The notes: generated by a model not told the origin, from the sequence alone. Counted from the stretch's first letter, positions 1 to 8,438 are shown. The stretch is 31,295 nt of DNA from an uncultured Moraxella sp. (GCA_943908425.1 CALTTC010000022.1:1-31295), one strand, 5' to 3'. Translations and numbers: made by a program.

Positions 1-1
1 G

Positions 2-187
2 TGCGACACCCAAGTAACAATGCAGGGCGTTGCGTATATGTTTGACTTAGATTACGAAGGGGCATTGGCGGAAGTGAACCGTTCTAACTGGTCTAAGTTT
101 GAGAACGGCAAGCCACTACTAAATGAAAACGGTAAGATTATTAAAGGGGCAAACTACACTGCCCCAAATTTGGAGGAATTTGTATGA
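2..187 (+). CDS. 3' end of a phage-type protein (partial)
   Basis: Only the last 61 codons are in the window; the reading frame is open from base 2 to a TGA at 185-187. I do not recognise the family. The visible tail is hydrophilic, with an Asn/Lys-rich stretch and an acidic C-terminus ending LEEFV. The stop overlaps the next ATG in the tetranucleotide ATGA, which shows tight coupling with the following small gene. Because it begins a run of short, overlapping genes ending at an integrase, it is most likely a prophage gene. Its function cannot be inferred from this fragment. Confidence 0.6.
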   Translation, partial: CDTQVTMQGVAYMFDLDYEGALAEVNRSNWSKFENGKPLLNENGKIIKGANYTAPNLEEFV

Positions 188-393
188 ATGTAGATAAACT
201 TAAATCTCACATAGAAACAACACTATTATTTGCTCAAGCAGTAGCTGGACATTCCGAAGCTAAAGAAACACCTGTAATTTTATTAGAAGATAAAGGCAAT
301 GTGGAAACAACACTTGCCCACTTAGCCCAAGCGATTTATGTTATGTGGCAAGAATTTAACTTAGACAGTGATGGGTTGGACGGTAATGACTGA
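184..393 (+). CDS. small phage-type hypothetical protein (69 aa)
   Basis: This is a short acidic protein with no family I recognise. The start ATG overlaps the upstream stop (ATGA), and GGAGG lies about 8 bases before it (172-176), so the start is well supported. The sequence is predicted mostly helical and has no membrane segment or cysteine. Its 3' end overlaps the DUF3310 gene start, so the small genes look translationally coupled in one phage operon. Function is unknown; an accessory role in phage DNA metabolism is only a guess from its neighbour. Confidence 0.6.
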   Translation: MNVDKLKSHIETTLLFAQAVAGHSEAKETPVILLEDKGNVETTLAHLAQAIYVMWQEFNLDSDGLDGND

Positions 394-628
394 GATGAAC
401 CCCGACCCTGTCAACCACCCACCCCACTATATGCAAGACCCAAGTGGGGTTGAGTGCATTACCATTACCCGCCACCGCAATTTTAATATCGGTAACGCTA
501 TTAAGTATTTGTGGCGTGCAGGGTTAAAAGACGGTAATAGCGATATACAAGACTTACAAAAGGCGGTTTGGTATATTGAGGATGAAATAAAAAGATTGGA
601 GAAAGAAAATGGCAAGCTATCTCATTGA
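386..628 (+). CDS. DUF3310 phage protein
   Basis: The 80-residue protein carries the DUF3310 signature: DPVNHPPHY near the N-terminus, then a GNAIKYLWRAGLKDG motif, then a DLQKAVWYIEDEI helix. This family is common in tailed phages and is related to the domain in the T7 gp1.7 nucleotide kinase; a role in nucleotide metabolism is family knowledge, not shown here. I chose ATG 386, which has GGACGG upstream, over a GTG at 368. It overlaps the previous gene by 8 bases and the next gene by 20, as expected in a compact phage operon. Its length is typical of stand-alone DUF3310 proteins. Confidence 0.8.
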   Translation: MTEMNPDPVNHPPHYMQDPSGVECITITRHRNFNIGNAIKYLWRAGLKDGNSDIQDLQKAVWYIEDEIKRLEKENGKLSH

Positions 629-887
629 GATTGTCGCTGACACACCACCCCAATTATTCGTTGGCGATAAAATAAAAAATGGGCAAGTTGTAGGCATTAA
701 ATGCAACGACCCTGAATTTGTATCAGTTGCGTGGCTGATTGAAAAAACAAATTTATCACGCCAAACAATTATAAATAAATTAAAGGGGCTAGAGCAGGGC
801 GAAGGCAAGTTTATTTATAATAGAGCAGTGGCTATTGATATGCTAACAAGCATAAAGCCAAGGCGTGGTAGACCAAGAAAGCATTAA
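609..887 (+). CDS. small phage protein with predicted helix-turn-helix and basic tail
   Basis: This 92-residue protein overlaps the DUF3310 gene by 20 bases and has GGAGAAAG before its ATG. Residues about 38-60 (starting VAWLIEKTNLSRQTI) resemble a helix-turn-helix of the kind found in excisionases and small phage regulators. The C-terminus is a basic patch, RRGRPRKH, similar to an AT-hook (core RGRP), which would contact the minor groove of AT-rich DNA. It is the last gene before the shared terminator and faces the integrase, so a directionality or regulatory role is possible. That role is inference; no family was recognised with certainty. Confidence 0.6.
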   Translation: MASYLIEIVADTPPQLFVGDKIKNGQVVGIKCNDPEFVSVAWLIEKTNLSRQTIINKLKGLEQGEGKFIYNRAVAIDMLTSIKPRRGRPRKH

Positions 888-889
888 CT

Positions 890-914
890 AAGCCCCTTCA
901 TTGGGGCTTTTTTA
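890..914. terminator. bidirectional rho-independent terminator
   Basis: The inverted repeat AAGCCCC-TTCA-TTGGGGCTT is followed by a T run on the plus strand. It sits between the phage small-gene operon (plus) and the convergent integrase (minus), whose stop codon at 912-914 lies in the tail. It probably ends transcription of the phage operon; its effect on integrase transcripts is less certain. Confidence 0.75.
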
Positions 915-1903
915 TTGTAAAAATTCTATTAAGTCATCAATGGTTGGATTGTAATAAACATTGATAAGCATTTTAATATCTTTATGTCCTGTGATTTTGG
1001 CGAGCTTTTCCACAGGCATTTGGTAGTTGGCAACAAAACGGCTAATCGCCTCGTGGCGTGTGTCGTGAAAAGTAACATTATCTAGACCTGCTTTTTTTGC
1101 ACCCTTAACCAAGATTTTTTAAAGGCGTTTTCATCAAAGGGGATTAGCTTATCACTGTCGTTGTCTATCCAAGTCAGCATCTCTTTAGCGAATTTGGATA
1201 ATGGCACGTTGCGACTATCGCCATTTTTGGTTTTGGGCAAGTGAATGTAGCCGTCCTTGATATTGTCTTTTGTAATACCCAAAATCTCACCACGCCTCAT
1301 TGCCGTGTGGATAGCAAACAAAAACGCCCAAACAACGTACTGCTGGGTTTGAATTGGCTTTGCCCCCATTTTGTAACTGCCTGCTTGTAAGATTTGTTCA
1401 ATCTCGGCATCAGTAATACGGCGATTGCGTGGCTTAGGCATTGGCGGTTTTTGTAGGTTGATAAATGGGTTTTCGTTAATCAAGAACAGTTCACGCACAG
1501 CATAGCTCATCACTGACGACAAGTAAGAAATCTCACGGCGAACAGAACCAGCGGATACTGTCTTTAGCCGTGCGTTACGCCATTCTGTCAATTCCTTGGC
1601 GGTGATGTGGTGGATTTGCATTTGGGCAAGGGTGCTAAAATCACGCAAAAACGTTTTATAATAGACGTATTCTGTTTTTGCTGATGGCTTGTGCTTACCT
1701 ACTTTTTGATGATATAAGCTTAACAATTCGGCAAAGCTCATTGTTCTTTTTTCTGTGCTTGCTGTTTTGCTTTCTGCAATTTTGGCGATTGCCCATTCGG
1801 TGCATTCTTTGGCAGTGTCTTTGGTGGCAGATAGACGCTTGCCATTTATCATCAATTCAATGCGATAACTATCGCCTCTTTTTCTCGGTTTCGGTAGCTT
1901 CAT
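912..1903 (-). pseudogene. int: phage tyrosine integrase, interrupted by a -1 frameshift
   Basis: Two overlapping minus-strand frames together give one tyrosine recombinase of about 330 residues. The first frame (1903 to 1082) has the basic N-terminal arm-binding region, the core-binding helices and the first catalytic arginine (HTAMRRGE). The second (to 912) supplies the rest of the active site: HDTRHE, the GHKD histidine, and tyrosine in NVYYNP. They join at a run of seven A (plus-strand T at 1092-1098). Eight A, or a -1 slip on the heptamer A-AAA-AAG, would restore one protein reading VQKKAGLDN. It is either a decayed gene, a sequencing error or a frameshifted gene. Its location next to tRNA-Val fits an integrase at the edge of its element. 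Confidence 0.85.
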
Positions 1904-2000
1904 TGGCGTAATCTTGGCGTAAATTTATAGATATTTTAACCATTTTTTGCCAAAAACGCTATAAAACGCCCAAAATTAAATTGGCAAAATAAATCTTTAA

Positions 2001-2041
2001 AACAACAAAAAACCCTTACAGCCATTGACTTGTAAGGGTTT
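2001..2041 (-). terminator. rho-independent terminator downstream of tRNA-Val
   Basis: A perfect 11-bp stem, AAACCCTTACA/TGTAAGGGTTT, has a 10-base loop. On the minus strand it is followed by TTTTTTGTTGTTTT. It begins 6 bases past the encoded CCA of the tRNA and should end its transcript. If the integrase element is inserted at the tRNA 3' end, this terminator was probably brought in by the element. Confidence 0.8.
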
Positions 2042-2046
2042 GAATG

Positions 2047-2123
2047 TGGTAGGCACAACTGGATTCGAACCAGCGACCCCCACCATGTCAAGGTGGTGCT
2101 CTAACCAACTGAGCTATGTGCCT
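2047..2123 (-). tRNA. tRNA-Val (anticodon GAC)
   Basis: Read on the minus strand the cloverleaf is complete. The acceptor stem AGGCACA pairs with TGTGCCT, the D arm is GCTC...GAGC, and the anticodon stem CCACC/GGTGG encloses the loop TTGACAT with anticodon GAC. The T arm is GCTGG-TTCGAAT-CCAGT, the discriminator is A, and CCA is encoded (2047-2049). GAC decodes valine GUC/GUU. A good promoter lies upstream and a terminator downstream. The 3' end faces the prophage integrase, so this gene is the probable attachment site. Confidence 0.95.
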
Positions 2124-2135
2124 AAATTAGCGGTT

Positions 2136-2163
2136 ATTATAGCTGATTTTGTTGGATTTGCAA
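2136..2163 (-). promoter_or_regulatory. sigma-70 promoter of tRNA-Val
   Basis: On the minus strand TTGCAA (2158-2163) and TATAAT (2136-2141) are separated by 16 bases. The GC-containing stretch AACCGC follows before the tRNA 5' end, similar to stringent discriminators. Confidence 0.7.
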
Positions 2164-2170
2164 GCACTTT

Positions 2171-4249
2171 TTAGCCAAGCTTAGCAATTTGCTGGGCAAA
2201 AGCCTTGGCTTGCTTGCGATATTCTGCACTATCGGCAGTTTCGGCAAGCCTACCAAAGCGATAGCTGCGATATTCGTTAGCCAATAAAGCAATATTGGGG
2301 TTTTCTAAAATTGGGGTAAGACGATGCAAATACGCCAAATAACTCTCGCTTGGCTGTTTTGCCAACGTCTTATCACGCTTGGCAAGCCTTATTGACAACC
2401 TAGCAAGTGGCTTATCAAAGGGGTGACAAATCACACGCCGCCGATACCACACAACGCCCGTAAACAGCACCAAAATTAACGCTAAACCGCCCACAATCAC
2501 GCCAATTTGTTGTCCAATAGTGCGAATATTAAACCAATCAAACAGCGATTTTTTTTGGCTGTCGCTGTCATAGCCGACCACGTCTTTTTGCCAATAATAG
2601 CCCAATTGGTCAGAAAACCGTCGCAAGGACTGCAACGCCTGAAACTGCTGATAGCCAATCCGTCCCGCCAAACCCTCACCAAACACGCTCGCCCCCTGCA
2701 TCTCGGTATAATCCGCCATTCCCTCTAATATCCGCTCTGGCGCCACAAAAGCAGTCGGATCCACGCGTTGCCATTGCGCGCCGGTCCACACCTCCGCCCA
2801 CGCATGCGCATCCATTTGGCGCACCTCAAAGCTTGTGCCATCACGCCCGAGCTGTCCGCCTTGATAGCCTGTCACCACCCGCGCAGGAATGCCCACCGCT
2901 CGCGCCATAAACACAAAGGACGAAGCATAATGCTCACAAAATCCTTGACGACTGCCGAATAAAAACTCATCCACGCGGGCACTGCCTAGAGCGGGCGGAT
3001 TTAGCGTATAATAAAAATCGTTGGTGCGAATGTAACGTTCAACTGCTGCGATAAATGCCTTTGGGTCTTTATTGGCACCGTTATAGAGTTCTGTCGCCAA
3101 TGCTCGGGTTTTTGGGTTACCTGCCGGCAATTGTAAATCTACCTTCCGCTCCTCCTCAGTAAGCGTGGTCATTCTAGCACTCGGAAAGTAGCTTGCACCA
3201 TAACGCAACTGAGCGCTCACTGGCGTATCTTGACGCACTGTCAGCTCTGAGCTTAGCCATATTTGTGGCTTGGGAGCAGGACGAGAATAGCCAAGCACAA
3301 ACAACCACGGCTGCTGAGTCGGCTCCAAAATAACCTTGTATTGATCACCCACCCCCTGGAGCATCATCGCCCAACTTGGCACAGGTTGCTGTGTGCTATA
3401 CCAACGCTCTGGACGATAAGCACCCTGTGTCCAAGTCTTGCCATCAAAATAATGAAACACGAGCCCACGCCAATACAATTCAGTGCGACTTGGGATTTGT
3501 CCTGCAAATTCCACCCGAAAAGCAAGCTCTGTGGATTTAGATAAATTAGCAAAATCCCCAGGCGACATACTATCCGACACCCCAGTCTGCGCCTGTTGTC
3601 CAGCAAGCTGTATCTGCCATAGGGGGTCAATGCGTGGGAAAAAGATAAACAGCACCACAAGCATCGGTATTGACGGCAACATTAAAAAACCTAGTGTACG
3701 CAGCCGCCCTGCCCCTGTGGCATTACTGTCATCAGCTAAAGCAATCAGCGCCAAAATCGCCAAAGCAACCGCCCCAAAGCTTATAAGCGCTAGGCTCAAC
3801 GCCTGTGACCATAAAAATGCCGCCGCAATCACAAACAACGATAGGGTGATAATCACATAGCCATCACGCGGGGCATACAGCTCCCACAGTTTGGCAAATA
3901 AACACAGTAGCAAAAACCCAATAGCGATATCCGTACTATAGCCACCATAAGTTAGCCACAAGCCCCCCATACCCGCCACAAATAGTACAGATTGCACGGT
4001 TTTATAGACAATCTTTAGGCGCCCATTTGTCCATTGGGTCACTTTTTGCTTGACAAGCGGCAGAGCAGTAAACACACTTATACCAGCAAATAACGACAGC
4101 CACAGTGGCACATCACTAATATGCAATACTAATGTCGCAGCACAAGCCACCACAATCAAATGGTAAGCTGGCAAAGCAAGTGGCTTACGCCAAAAGTGAC
4201 GGGCGTGGGCTAAAGTATGTTTACCTTGCGCAAACTCATTAAATTCCAC
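2171..4249 (-). CDS. tgpA: TgpA-like membrane transglutaminase-domain protein (DUF3488)
   Basis: The 692-residue protein has about six hydrophobic segments in its first 220 residues, then a long periplasmic part with a transglutaminase-like fold, then one membrane helix (around IGVIVGGLALILVL) and a cytoplasmic tail. The Cys-His-Asp triad is visible: Cys438 in GFCEHYASS, His482 in DAHAWAE and Asp497 in QRVDPTA. This matches the TgpA family of Pseudomonas, an inner-membrane protein with a periplasmic transglutaminase domain; its natural substrate is not settled. I start at GTG 4249, with AAGGA 8 bases upstream, rather than TTG 4276, which directly follows the upstream stop. It is the last gene of the MoxR-DUF58-TgpA operon. 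Confidence 0.88.
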   Translation of the reverse strand: MEFNEFAQGKHTLAHARHFWRKPLALPAYHLIVVACAATLVLHISDVPLWLSLFAGISVFTALPLVKQKVTQWTNGRLKIVYKTVQSVLFVAGMGGLWLTYGGYSTDIAIGFLLLCLFAKLWELYAPRDGYVIITLSLFVIAAAFLWSQALSLALISFGAVALAILALIALADDSNATGAGRLRTLGFLMLPSIPMLVVLFIFFPRIDPLWQIQLAGQQAQTGVSDSMSPGDFANLSKSTELAFRVEFAGQIPSRTELYWRGLVFHYFDGKTWTQGAYRPERWYSTQQPVPSWAMMLQGVGDQYKVILEPTQQPWLFVLGYSRPAPKPQIWLSSELTVRQDTPVSAQLRYGASYFPSARMTTLTEEERKVDLQLPAGNPKTRALATELYNGANKDPKAFIAAVERYIRTNDFYYTLNPPALGSARVDEFLFGSRQGFCEHYASSFVFMARAVGIPARVVTGYQGGQLGRDGTSFEVRQMDAHAWAEVWTGAQWQRVDPTAFVAPERILEGMADYTEMQGASVFGEGLAGRIGYQQFQALQSLRRFSDQLGYYWQKDVVGYDSDSQKKSLFDWFNIRTIGQQIGVIVGGLALILVLFTGVVWYRRRVICHPFDKPLARLSIRLAKRDKTLAKQPSESYLAYLHRLTPILENPNIALLANEYRSYRFGRLAETADSAEYRKQAKAFAQQIAKLG

Positions 4250-4276
4250 AGTAAAAATCCTTATACAAGTAGGCAA

Positions 4277-5257
4277 CTATGGCTCGTTTGCCAGCCTGAT
4301 GAGCGATTGGCGCACAAACTGCTCGCCTGCCCCAAGTGCCCCTTGACCACTTGGCAGACGCAAGCGAAAAGGCGTATCGGTTCGTAACACCAAAAACGCA
4401 AGTTCCGATAATTTACCCTCATGGGTAGCGCTGGGCATGGCATAATAATTGAGGGTCGTCGATGGCGCAAGATTATCCGCAAAATGTTTGGTAAGCATGC
4501 CCATACCACGCGCCACATGCCCCCACGATACGCGCGCCAAGCTTTCGCCCTCATTATAAGTATCCAAGCGGTCAAAATCCTCCTGTCCGCTCACGCTCTG
4601 CGCGCCCTGCCCTGCTTCATCTAGCGCAAGATGGGCATTGTCGGGCAACTGTGGCGCGACAGGGCAAGGGTAAGCCAGTGCTTGACTGACAAAGCGCGCA
4701 TAAGCCCACGCTTGAATCACCCCAAGCGGATAACTGCTCTTGATTGTTAAGCGTGGCAAGCGCACTGTTCCGCGCTCGGCTACAATAACAGGCAAGCGCA
4801 CCACACACGCTTCACGCACCGATGGCAAAGTAACCGTGCGCTGCCCTGCAAACTGCACTTGTTCTGCCTGACTTAATATATCGGTATTCACTGTCTGTTT
4901 ATCGTAAAACGATAGGCTAATTTGTCGCGCTGGTGTTGCCCTATCGCTACTAACCAACAGTTCAACCCATACAAGACCGCCTGCCTGCCCAAAACCCGCT
5001 GATTGCAAGGCGATGTTCAATCCCGACAACTGCCAAAAGGTCAGCACTTGACAGACTAGCCACAGCGATAACAGATAAAAAAATAAGCCCAAAATCAGGT
5101 TGTTAGCGTAATTGGTGCCAGTGGCAAAAGTGATAAGTAATAACACCACAAACAGTGTGCCTTGACGACTAAAAAATACATAGACGTTGCGACTATTTAG
5201 GCGAAAATGGTCGCCTGTTGGTGTCCTCCTTGCCAAAAAGCGCGCGAGCACACTCAT
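4277..5257 (-). CDS. DUF58 domain protein
   Basis: The 326-residue protein starts with an ATG that overlaps the MoxR stop (ATGA). Two hydrophobic segments lie near residues 30-70, and a soluble region carries the DUF58 hallmarks: a YPLG motif within SSYPLGVIQAW, and later a YNEGESLARVSWGH stretch in the family's conserved core. DUF58 proteins are nearly always encoded next to MoxR ATPases and often transglutaminase proteins. They are proposed partners or substrates of MoxR in assembly of membrane or periplasmic complexes; the exact role is unproven. It sits in the middle of this three-gene operon, about 28 bases upstream of the tgpA GTG. Confidence 0.85.
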   Translation of the reverse strand: MSVLARFLARRTPTGDHFRLNSRNVYVFFSRQGTLFVVLLLITFATGTNYANNLILGLFFYLLSLWLVCQVLTFWQLSGLNIALQSAGFGQAGGLVWVELLVSSDRATPARQISLSFYDKQTVNTDILSQAEQVQFAGQRTVTLPSVREACVVRLPVIVAERGTVRLPRLTIKSSYPLGVIQAWAYARFVSQALAYPCPVAPQLPDNAHLALDEAGQGAQSVSGQEDFDRLDTYNEGESLARVSWGHVARGMGMLTKHFADNLAPSTTLNYYAMPSATHEGKLSELAFLVLRTDTPFRLRLPSGQGALGAGEQFVRQSLIRLANEP

Positions 5258-6174
5258 ACTGGCACACTCGCCAAAATCTCATCTGCTAAGGTATTTTGTG
5301 TGCTTGTTTGCGCGATAAAAGGCTGTCCTAAGCGATGATTTACCACGGCTGGAAATACCGCTTGCACGTCATCAATCGCCACATTGTCCTGTCCTGTCAC
5401 GTAGGCATAAGCTTGCGCGGCATTTTTTAGGGCGAGTACCCCACGCGGTGATAGACCGTGAAAGCTTGTTGATTGACGACTTTTTTCTACAAGATTTTGG
5501 ATATAATCAAGCGACGCTTCACCGACATACATCGCCTTGACCTCCTGTTGTGCCTTTAGCACTTGACTGGCATTCATCACGGTGGGCATCTGCTCAATCA
5601 AAGCACGTCTATCAATCCCAAGCAGTAATTCGCGCTCAGCACGTCGCGATAGATAGCCCATAGATACACACATCAAAAAACGGTCCAGCTGTGATTCTGG
5701 TAGCGGATAAACCCCCGATTGTTGGGCGGGGTTTTGCGTGGCAATCACAAAAAACGGCTCAGGCAGGGCGTAAGTTGTCCCATCAGCGGTCACTTGGCAC
5801 TCCTCCATAGCCTCAAGCAGTGCCGATTGTGTTTTTGGGCTAGAGCGATTGATTTCATCAGCAAGCAATAATTCGCTAAAAATTGCCCCACGGCGAAACA
5901 CAAACTGCCCGCTGTCTTGGTTATAAATTACCATGCCCAAGATATCCGCAGGGAGCATATCGTTGGTGAATTGCACCCGATTAAAAGACAAACCAAACCC
6001 CTTGGCAAGAGCGTGCGCTAAGGTGGTCTTACCCATACCGGGCAAATCTTGCAATAATAAATGTCCATTCGCCAAAATGCACGCCAGCGACAAATCAATC
6101 GCTAGGGTCTTATCTAGGACAATGCTATTTAGCGTGGTTTTTAGTTGTAATAAAGTCTGTTGTAACGAAGTCAT
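5254..6174 (-). CDS. MoxR-family AAA+ ATPase
   Basis: The 306-residue protein has Walker A at residues 46-50 (GMGKT within LPGMGKTT), Walker B LLLADE at 102-107, and sensor 1 asparagine in ATQNP near 148. It also has the MoxR-typical SQLDRFLM stretch and the C-terminal lid. MoxR proteins act as chaperone-like ATPases for complex assembly or maturation. I chose ATG 6174, which has GGAG four bases upstream, over GTG 6186. It is the first gene of the operon with the DUF58 and TgpA genes, which suggests that the ATPase acts on or with those membrane partners. Confidence 0.9.
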   Translation of the reverse strand: MTSLQQTLLQLKTTLNSIVLDKTLAIDLSLACILANGHLLLQDLPGMGKTTLAHALAKGFGLSFNRVQFTNDMLPADILGMVIYNQDSGQFVFRRGAIFSELLLADEINRSSPKTQSALLEAMEECQVTADGTTYALPEPFFVIATQNPAQQSGVYPLPESQLDRFLMCVSMGYLSRRAERELLLGIDRRALIEQMPTVMNASQVLKAQQEVKAMYVGEASLDYIQNLVEKSRQSTSFHGLSPRGVLALKNAAQAYAYVTGQDNVAIDDVQAVFPAVVNHRLGQPFIAQTSTQNTLADEILASVPV

Positions 6175-6198
6175 AACGCTCCACACTCACAAAAGCTC

Positions 6199-6204
6199 AT
6201 TATA
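6199..6204 (-). promoter_or_regulatory. -10 box of the moxR operon
   Basis: TATAAT lies on the minus strand 25 bases before the moxR ATG. No good -35 is present at 16-18 bases, so the assignment is moderate. Confidence 0.4.
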
Positions 6205-6268
6205 ACCAAAAGCGTCAAGGGGTGCGTTGTGGCTTTGTTGGCACTTTATTGATAAATGTAACGAGACA

Positions 6269-8359
6269 TTATGGCGTCTCTTCTGTGACGGCGGCATAAA
6301 CTGGCGTATCGCTTGGCATCTGTAGGTAATAGCCTTGCAGATAGCGTGCCCCGATAGACCACGCAAGCGTCATCATCTGTGCATCCTCAATATAAGGCAT
6401 CAAGACATCACAATGCTGTTCACGAGCTTTGGCAACCAAGGCTTTGACGGTGTCCATATTTTCTTCACGGTCCAAGTTTTTGGTATAACTGCGCGCAAGG
6501 CGGGCGGTGGTGGGCGACAGATAGGACAGTACGTCCTCGGATTTGGCGGTAATGCCAAAGCCTGTGATACCCGCAGGACAGTTAATGGCGTTTAGTGCCA
6601 TAAACTGACGTTTGGCAACTGCCAAATAGTCCACCAAATCGCCTTCATAAAATTGCAACCACAGCGGTTGATCGTGTGCATCACCTAAGGCTTTGGTTAG
6701 TTGCGTCACCATCTTAGCAAGATTAGCATCCGCTAAACTCACCGATGATAAACTTAATAAAATCTTGGCTTGTGGGTGCGTTTTGCGGGTGATTGCCAGC
6801 GCTTTACTGGCATTGATGAGTTGCCAGCGGTCAATTTTATCCAGCAGATTATGTTTTTTGGCAATGGGGGCAAATTTATCAAAACTTAGCTCACTGCCAT
6901 CCGCTAACGGCAAGGTAATATACACCTCAAACAAATCACTGGTATCGCTATTGATGTCATAAGCTGGCTGATAGCTGAGCTTAAAGCGATTTTGGGTCAG
7001 TGCCGTCTGCATATACTCCACGAGCGCTGTATCGTCGCTATCGGCGTGGGCACTAATATCAAAGACGCGCACCGCATTGCCCGTACCATCATTGTCATTG
7101 GTAACCGCAAGCGCCGTATCAATCGCCCGTCCAAGTAACACCTCAGGCGCTGGGGCATTACTACCAATCATCACTACCCCAATGGAGAGCGTCGTTGTCA
7201 CCGTGCGATTGCCCACCTCAATTAAGGCGTTTTCGGTGCGCTTTAATGCCTCCTCTGCCAAGCTTAGCACTTGCTCTTTATTGACAGCGCTTAATAGCAC
7301 AGCAAAGGTTGCATCGCTAAAGCGCGCCACAAAGCCATCACTGAACACCTCCGAGAGCAAATTGGCAATATACTTGACACTGTTATCCACCCCAAGCAGT
7401 CCTGCGCTTGAATTTATCTTACCAATATCATCAATGCTGATATAGAGCAAGGCACAATTTGTTCCGTGTGTCACCGCCTCGTTATGGACGTTGGTCAATT
7501 CATCATTAAAGCCGGTGCGGTTGGCAAGTCCAGTTAAGGGGTCTTGACGCGTTGCTGCCGCCAACTGACGTGCCAGCTCCTCACTGCCAAGCTCGTTACG
7601 CTGGATAATCACCTGCACCACCGGCTCAGATTCGTAAGTTGCCGCCGCTAATTGTAGCTTAGATTCAAAGGTTTCGCCGGTGGTGGTTTTACTTTGAAAA
7701 TCAAATTCCACTTGACTGCGGTCACCTTTGGCAAATTTTCGCAACAACTGCTTAAATGCCTTAACATTGTCCGCGCCTGCAATCAAGTCCACCACAGGCA
7801 CACCGATAATCTCATCTAGACTGGCATAGCCAAACATCTCAAGATAAGGCTCATTGGCATAGACGTGCACCCCTTCATCCACATAGGCGACCGCTGATTT
7901 GGAATTGTCAATCAAGATATTAGCGCGCAGTTCAGCTTCTTGTAAAATACCTTGCAAATCCTGACTTTGGCGCCGACATTGACTGTACGCGGTAAGCAAA
8001 CATACCGCGAGCACAATCTGCTCATCTTGCCCAACTGCTAAGGTTTTAATGATGTCGGCATCAATCACTTGTGGGAGTCCAAGCTCATTGACGAGCGCGG
8101 TCTCTTGGGTTAATTGAATGATGGGAATGGACGCCTTATGTTCTTGCAACACGCCAACGACATCGGTGATGGTCATATCATAAGCGCGGTTAAAAATCAG
8201 CACGTCCCATTCGCTACGCAAGGCTTTGACAAGCTCGGCTTTTTCGTCCCAAAAGCCCAAATTTACCGTGTCAAAATAATGTGACAGCATACCGACCAAC
8301 TTTTCGGCATACAGTTGTTCTTCATCAATTACAATTAGATTTAATACTTTGTCTGCCAT
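6269..8359 (-). CDS. fimX: FimX-like REC-PAS-GGDEF-EAL protein with degenerate active sites
   Basis: At 696 residues its length and order match Pseudomonas FimX (about 691): a receiver-like domain (1-125), PAS (about 145-255), GGDEF (about 265-430) and EAL (about 445-690). All three catalytic signatures are lost. The receiver lacks the phospho-acceptor Asp (DVLIFN at 52-57), GGDEF is replaced by FSDAT at 347-351 although DPLTGLANR is intact, and EAL is replaced by EVY at 478-480. This is the state of FimX, which binds c-di-GMP through an inactive EAL domain and promotes polar type IV pilus assembly. The expected role is therefore a c-di-GMP receptor for twitching, not an enzyme. The start has GAAGAA upstream. 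A terminator-like hairpin separates it from the gene upstream. Confidence 0.85.
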   Translation of the reverse strand: MADKVLNLIVIDEEQLYAEKLVGMLSHYFDTVNLGFWDEKAELVKALRSEWDVLIFNRAYDMTITDVVGVLQEHKASIPIIQLTQETALVNELGLPQVIDADIIKTLAVGQDEQIVLAVCLLTAYSQCRRQSQDLQGILQEAELRANILIDNSKSAVAYVDEGVHVYANEPYLEMFGYASLDEIIGVPVVDLIAGADNVKAFKQLLRKFAKGDRSQVEFDFQSKTTTGETFESKLQLAAATYESEPVVQVIIQRNELGSEELARQLAAATRQDPLTGLANRTGFNDELTNVHNEAVTHGTNCALLYISIDDIGKINSSAGLLGVDNSVKYIANLLSEVFSDGFVARFSDATFAVLLSAVNKEQVLSLAEEALKRTENALIEVGNRTVTTTLSIGVVMIGSNAPAPEVLLGRAIDTALAVTNDNDGTGNAVRVFDISAHADSDDTALVEYMQTALTQNRFKLSYQPAYDINSDTSDLFEVYITLPLADGSELSFDKFAPIAKKHNLLDKIDRWQLINASKALAITRKTHPQAKILLSLSSVSLADANLAKMVTQLTKALGDAHDQPLWLQFYEGDLVDYLAVAKRQFMALNAINCPAGITGFGITAKSEDVLSYLSPTTARLARSYTKNLDREENMDTVKALVAKAREQHCDVLMPYIEDAQMMTLAWSIGARYLQGYYLQMPSDTPVYAAVTEETP

Positions 8360-8395
8360 AGTTCTTCAACCGTCAATTTTGCCTGCTATTTTAAC

Positions 8396-8438
8396 AAAAA
8401 ACCGCCCAATTAACTATGGCGATTTGATGTTTTGGGCG
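8396..8438 (-). terminator. terminator-like hairpin between the 569-aa gene and fimX
   Basis: The inverted repeat CGCCCAA/TTGGGCG encloses a 22-base loop and is followed on the minus strand by GG and six T. It would end transcription of the upstream gene and leave fimX with its own promoter. The long loop makes it weaker than the other terminators. Confidence 0.45.

Noticed and set aside
3483..3860. 125-codon plus-strand open frame
   Set aside because: It lies entirely within tgpA on the other strand, with no ribosome site and no family resemblance.
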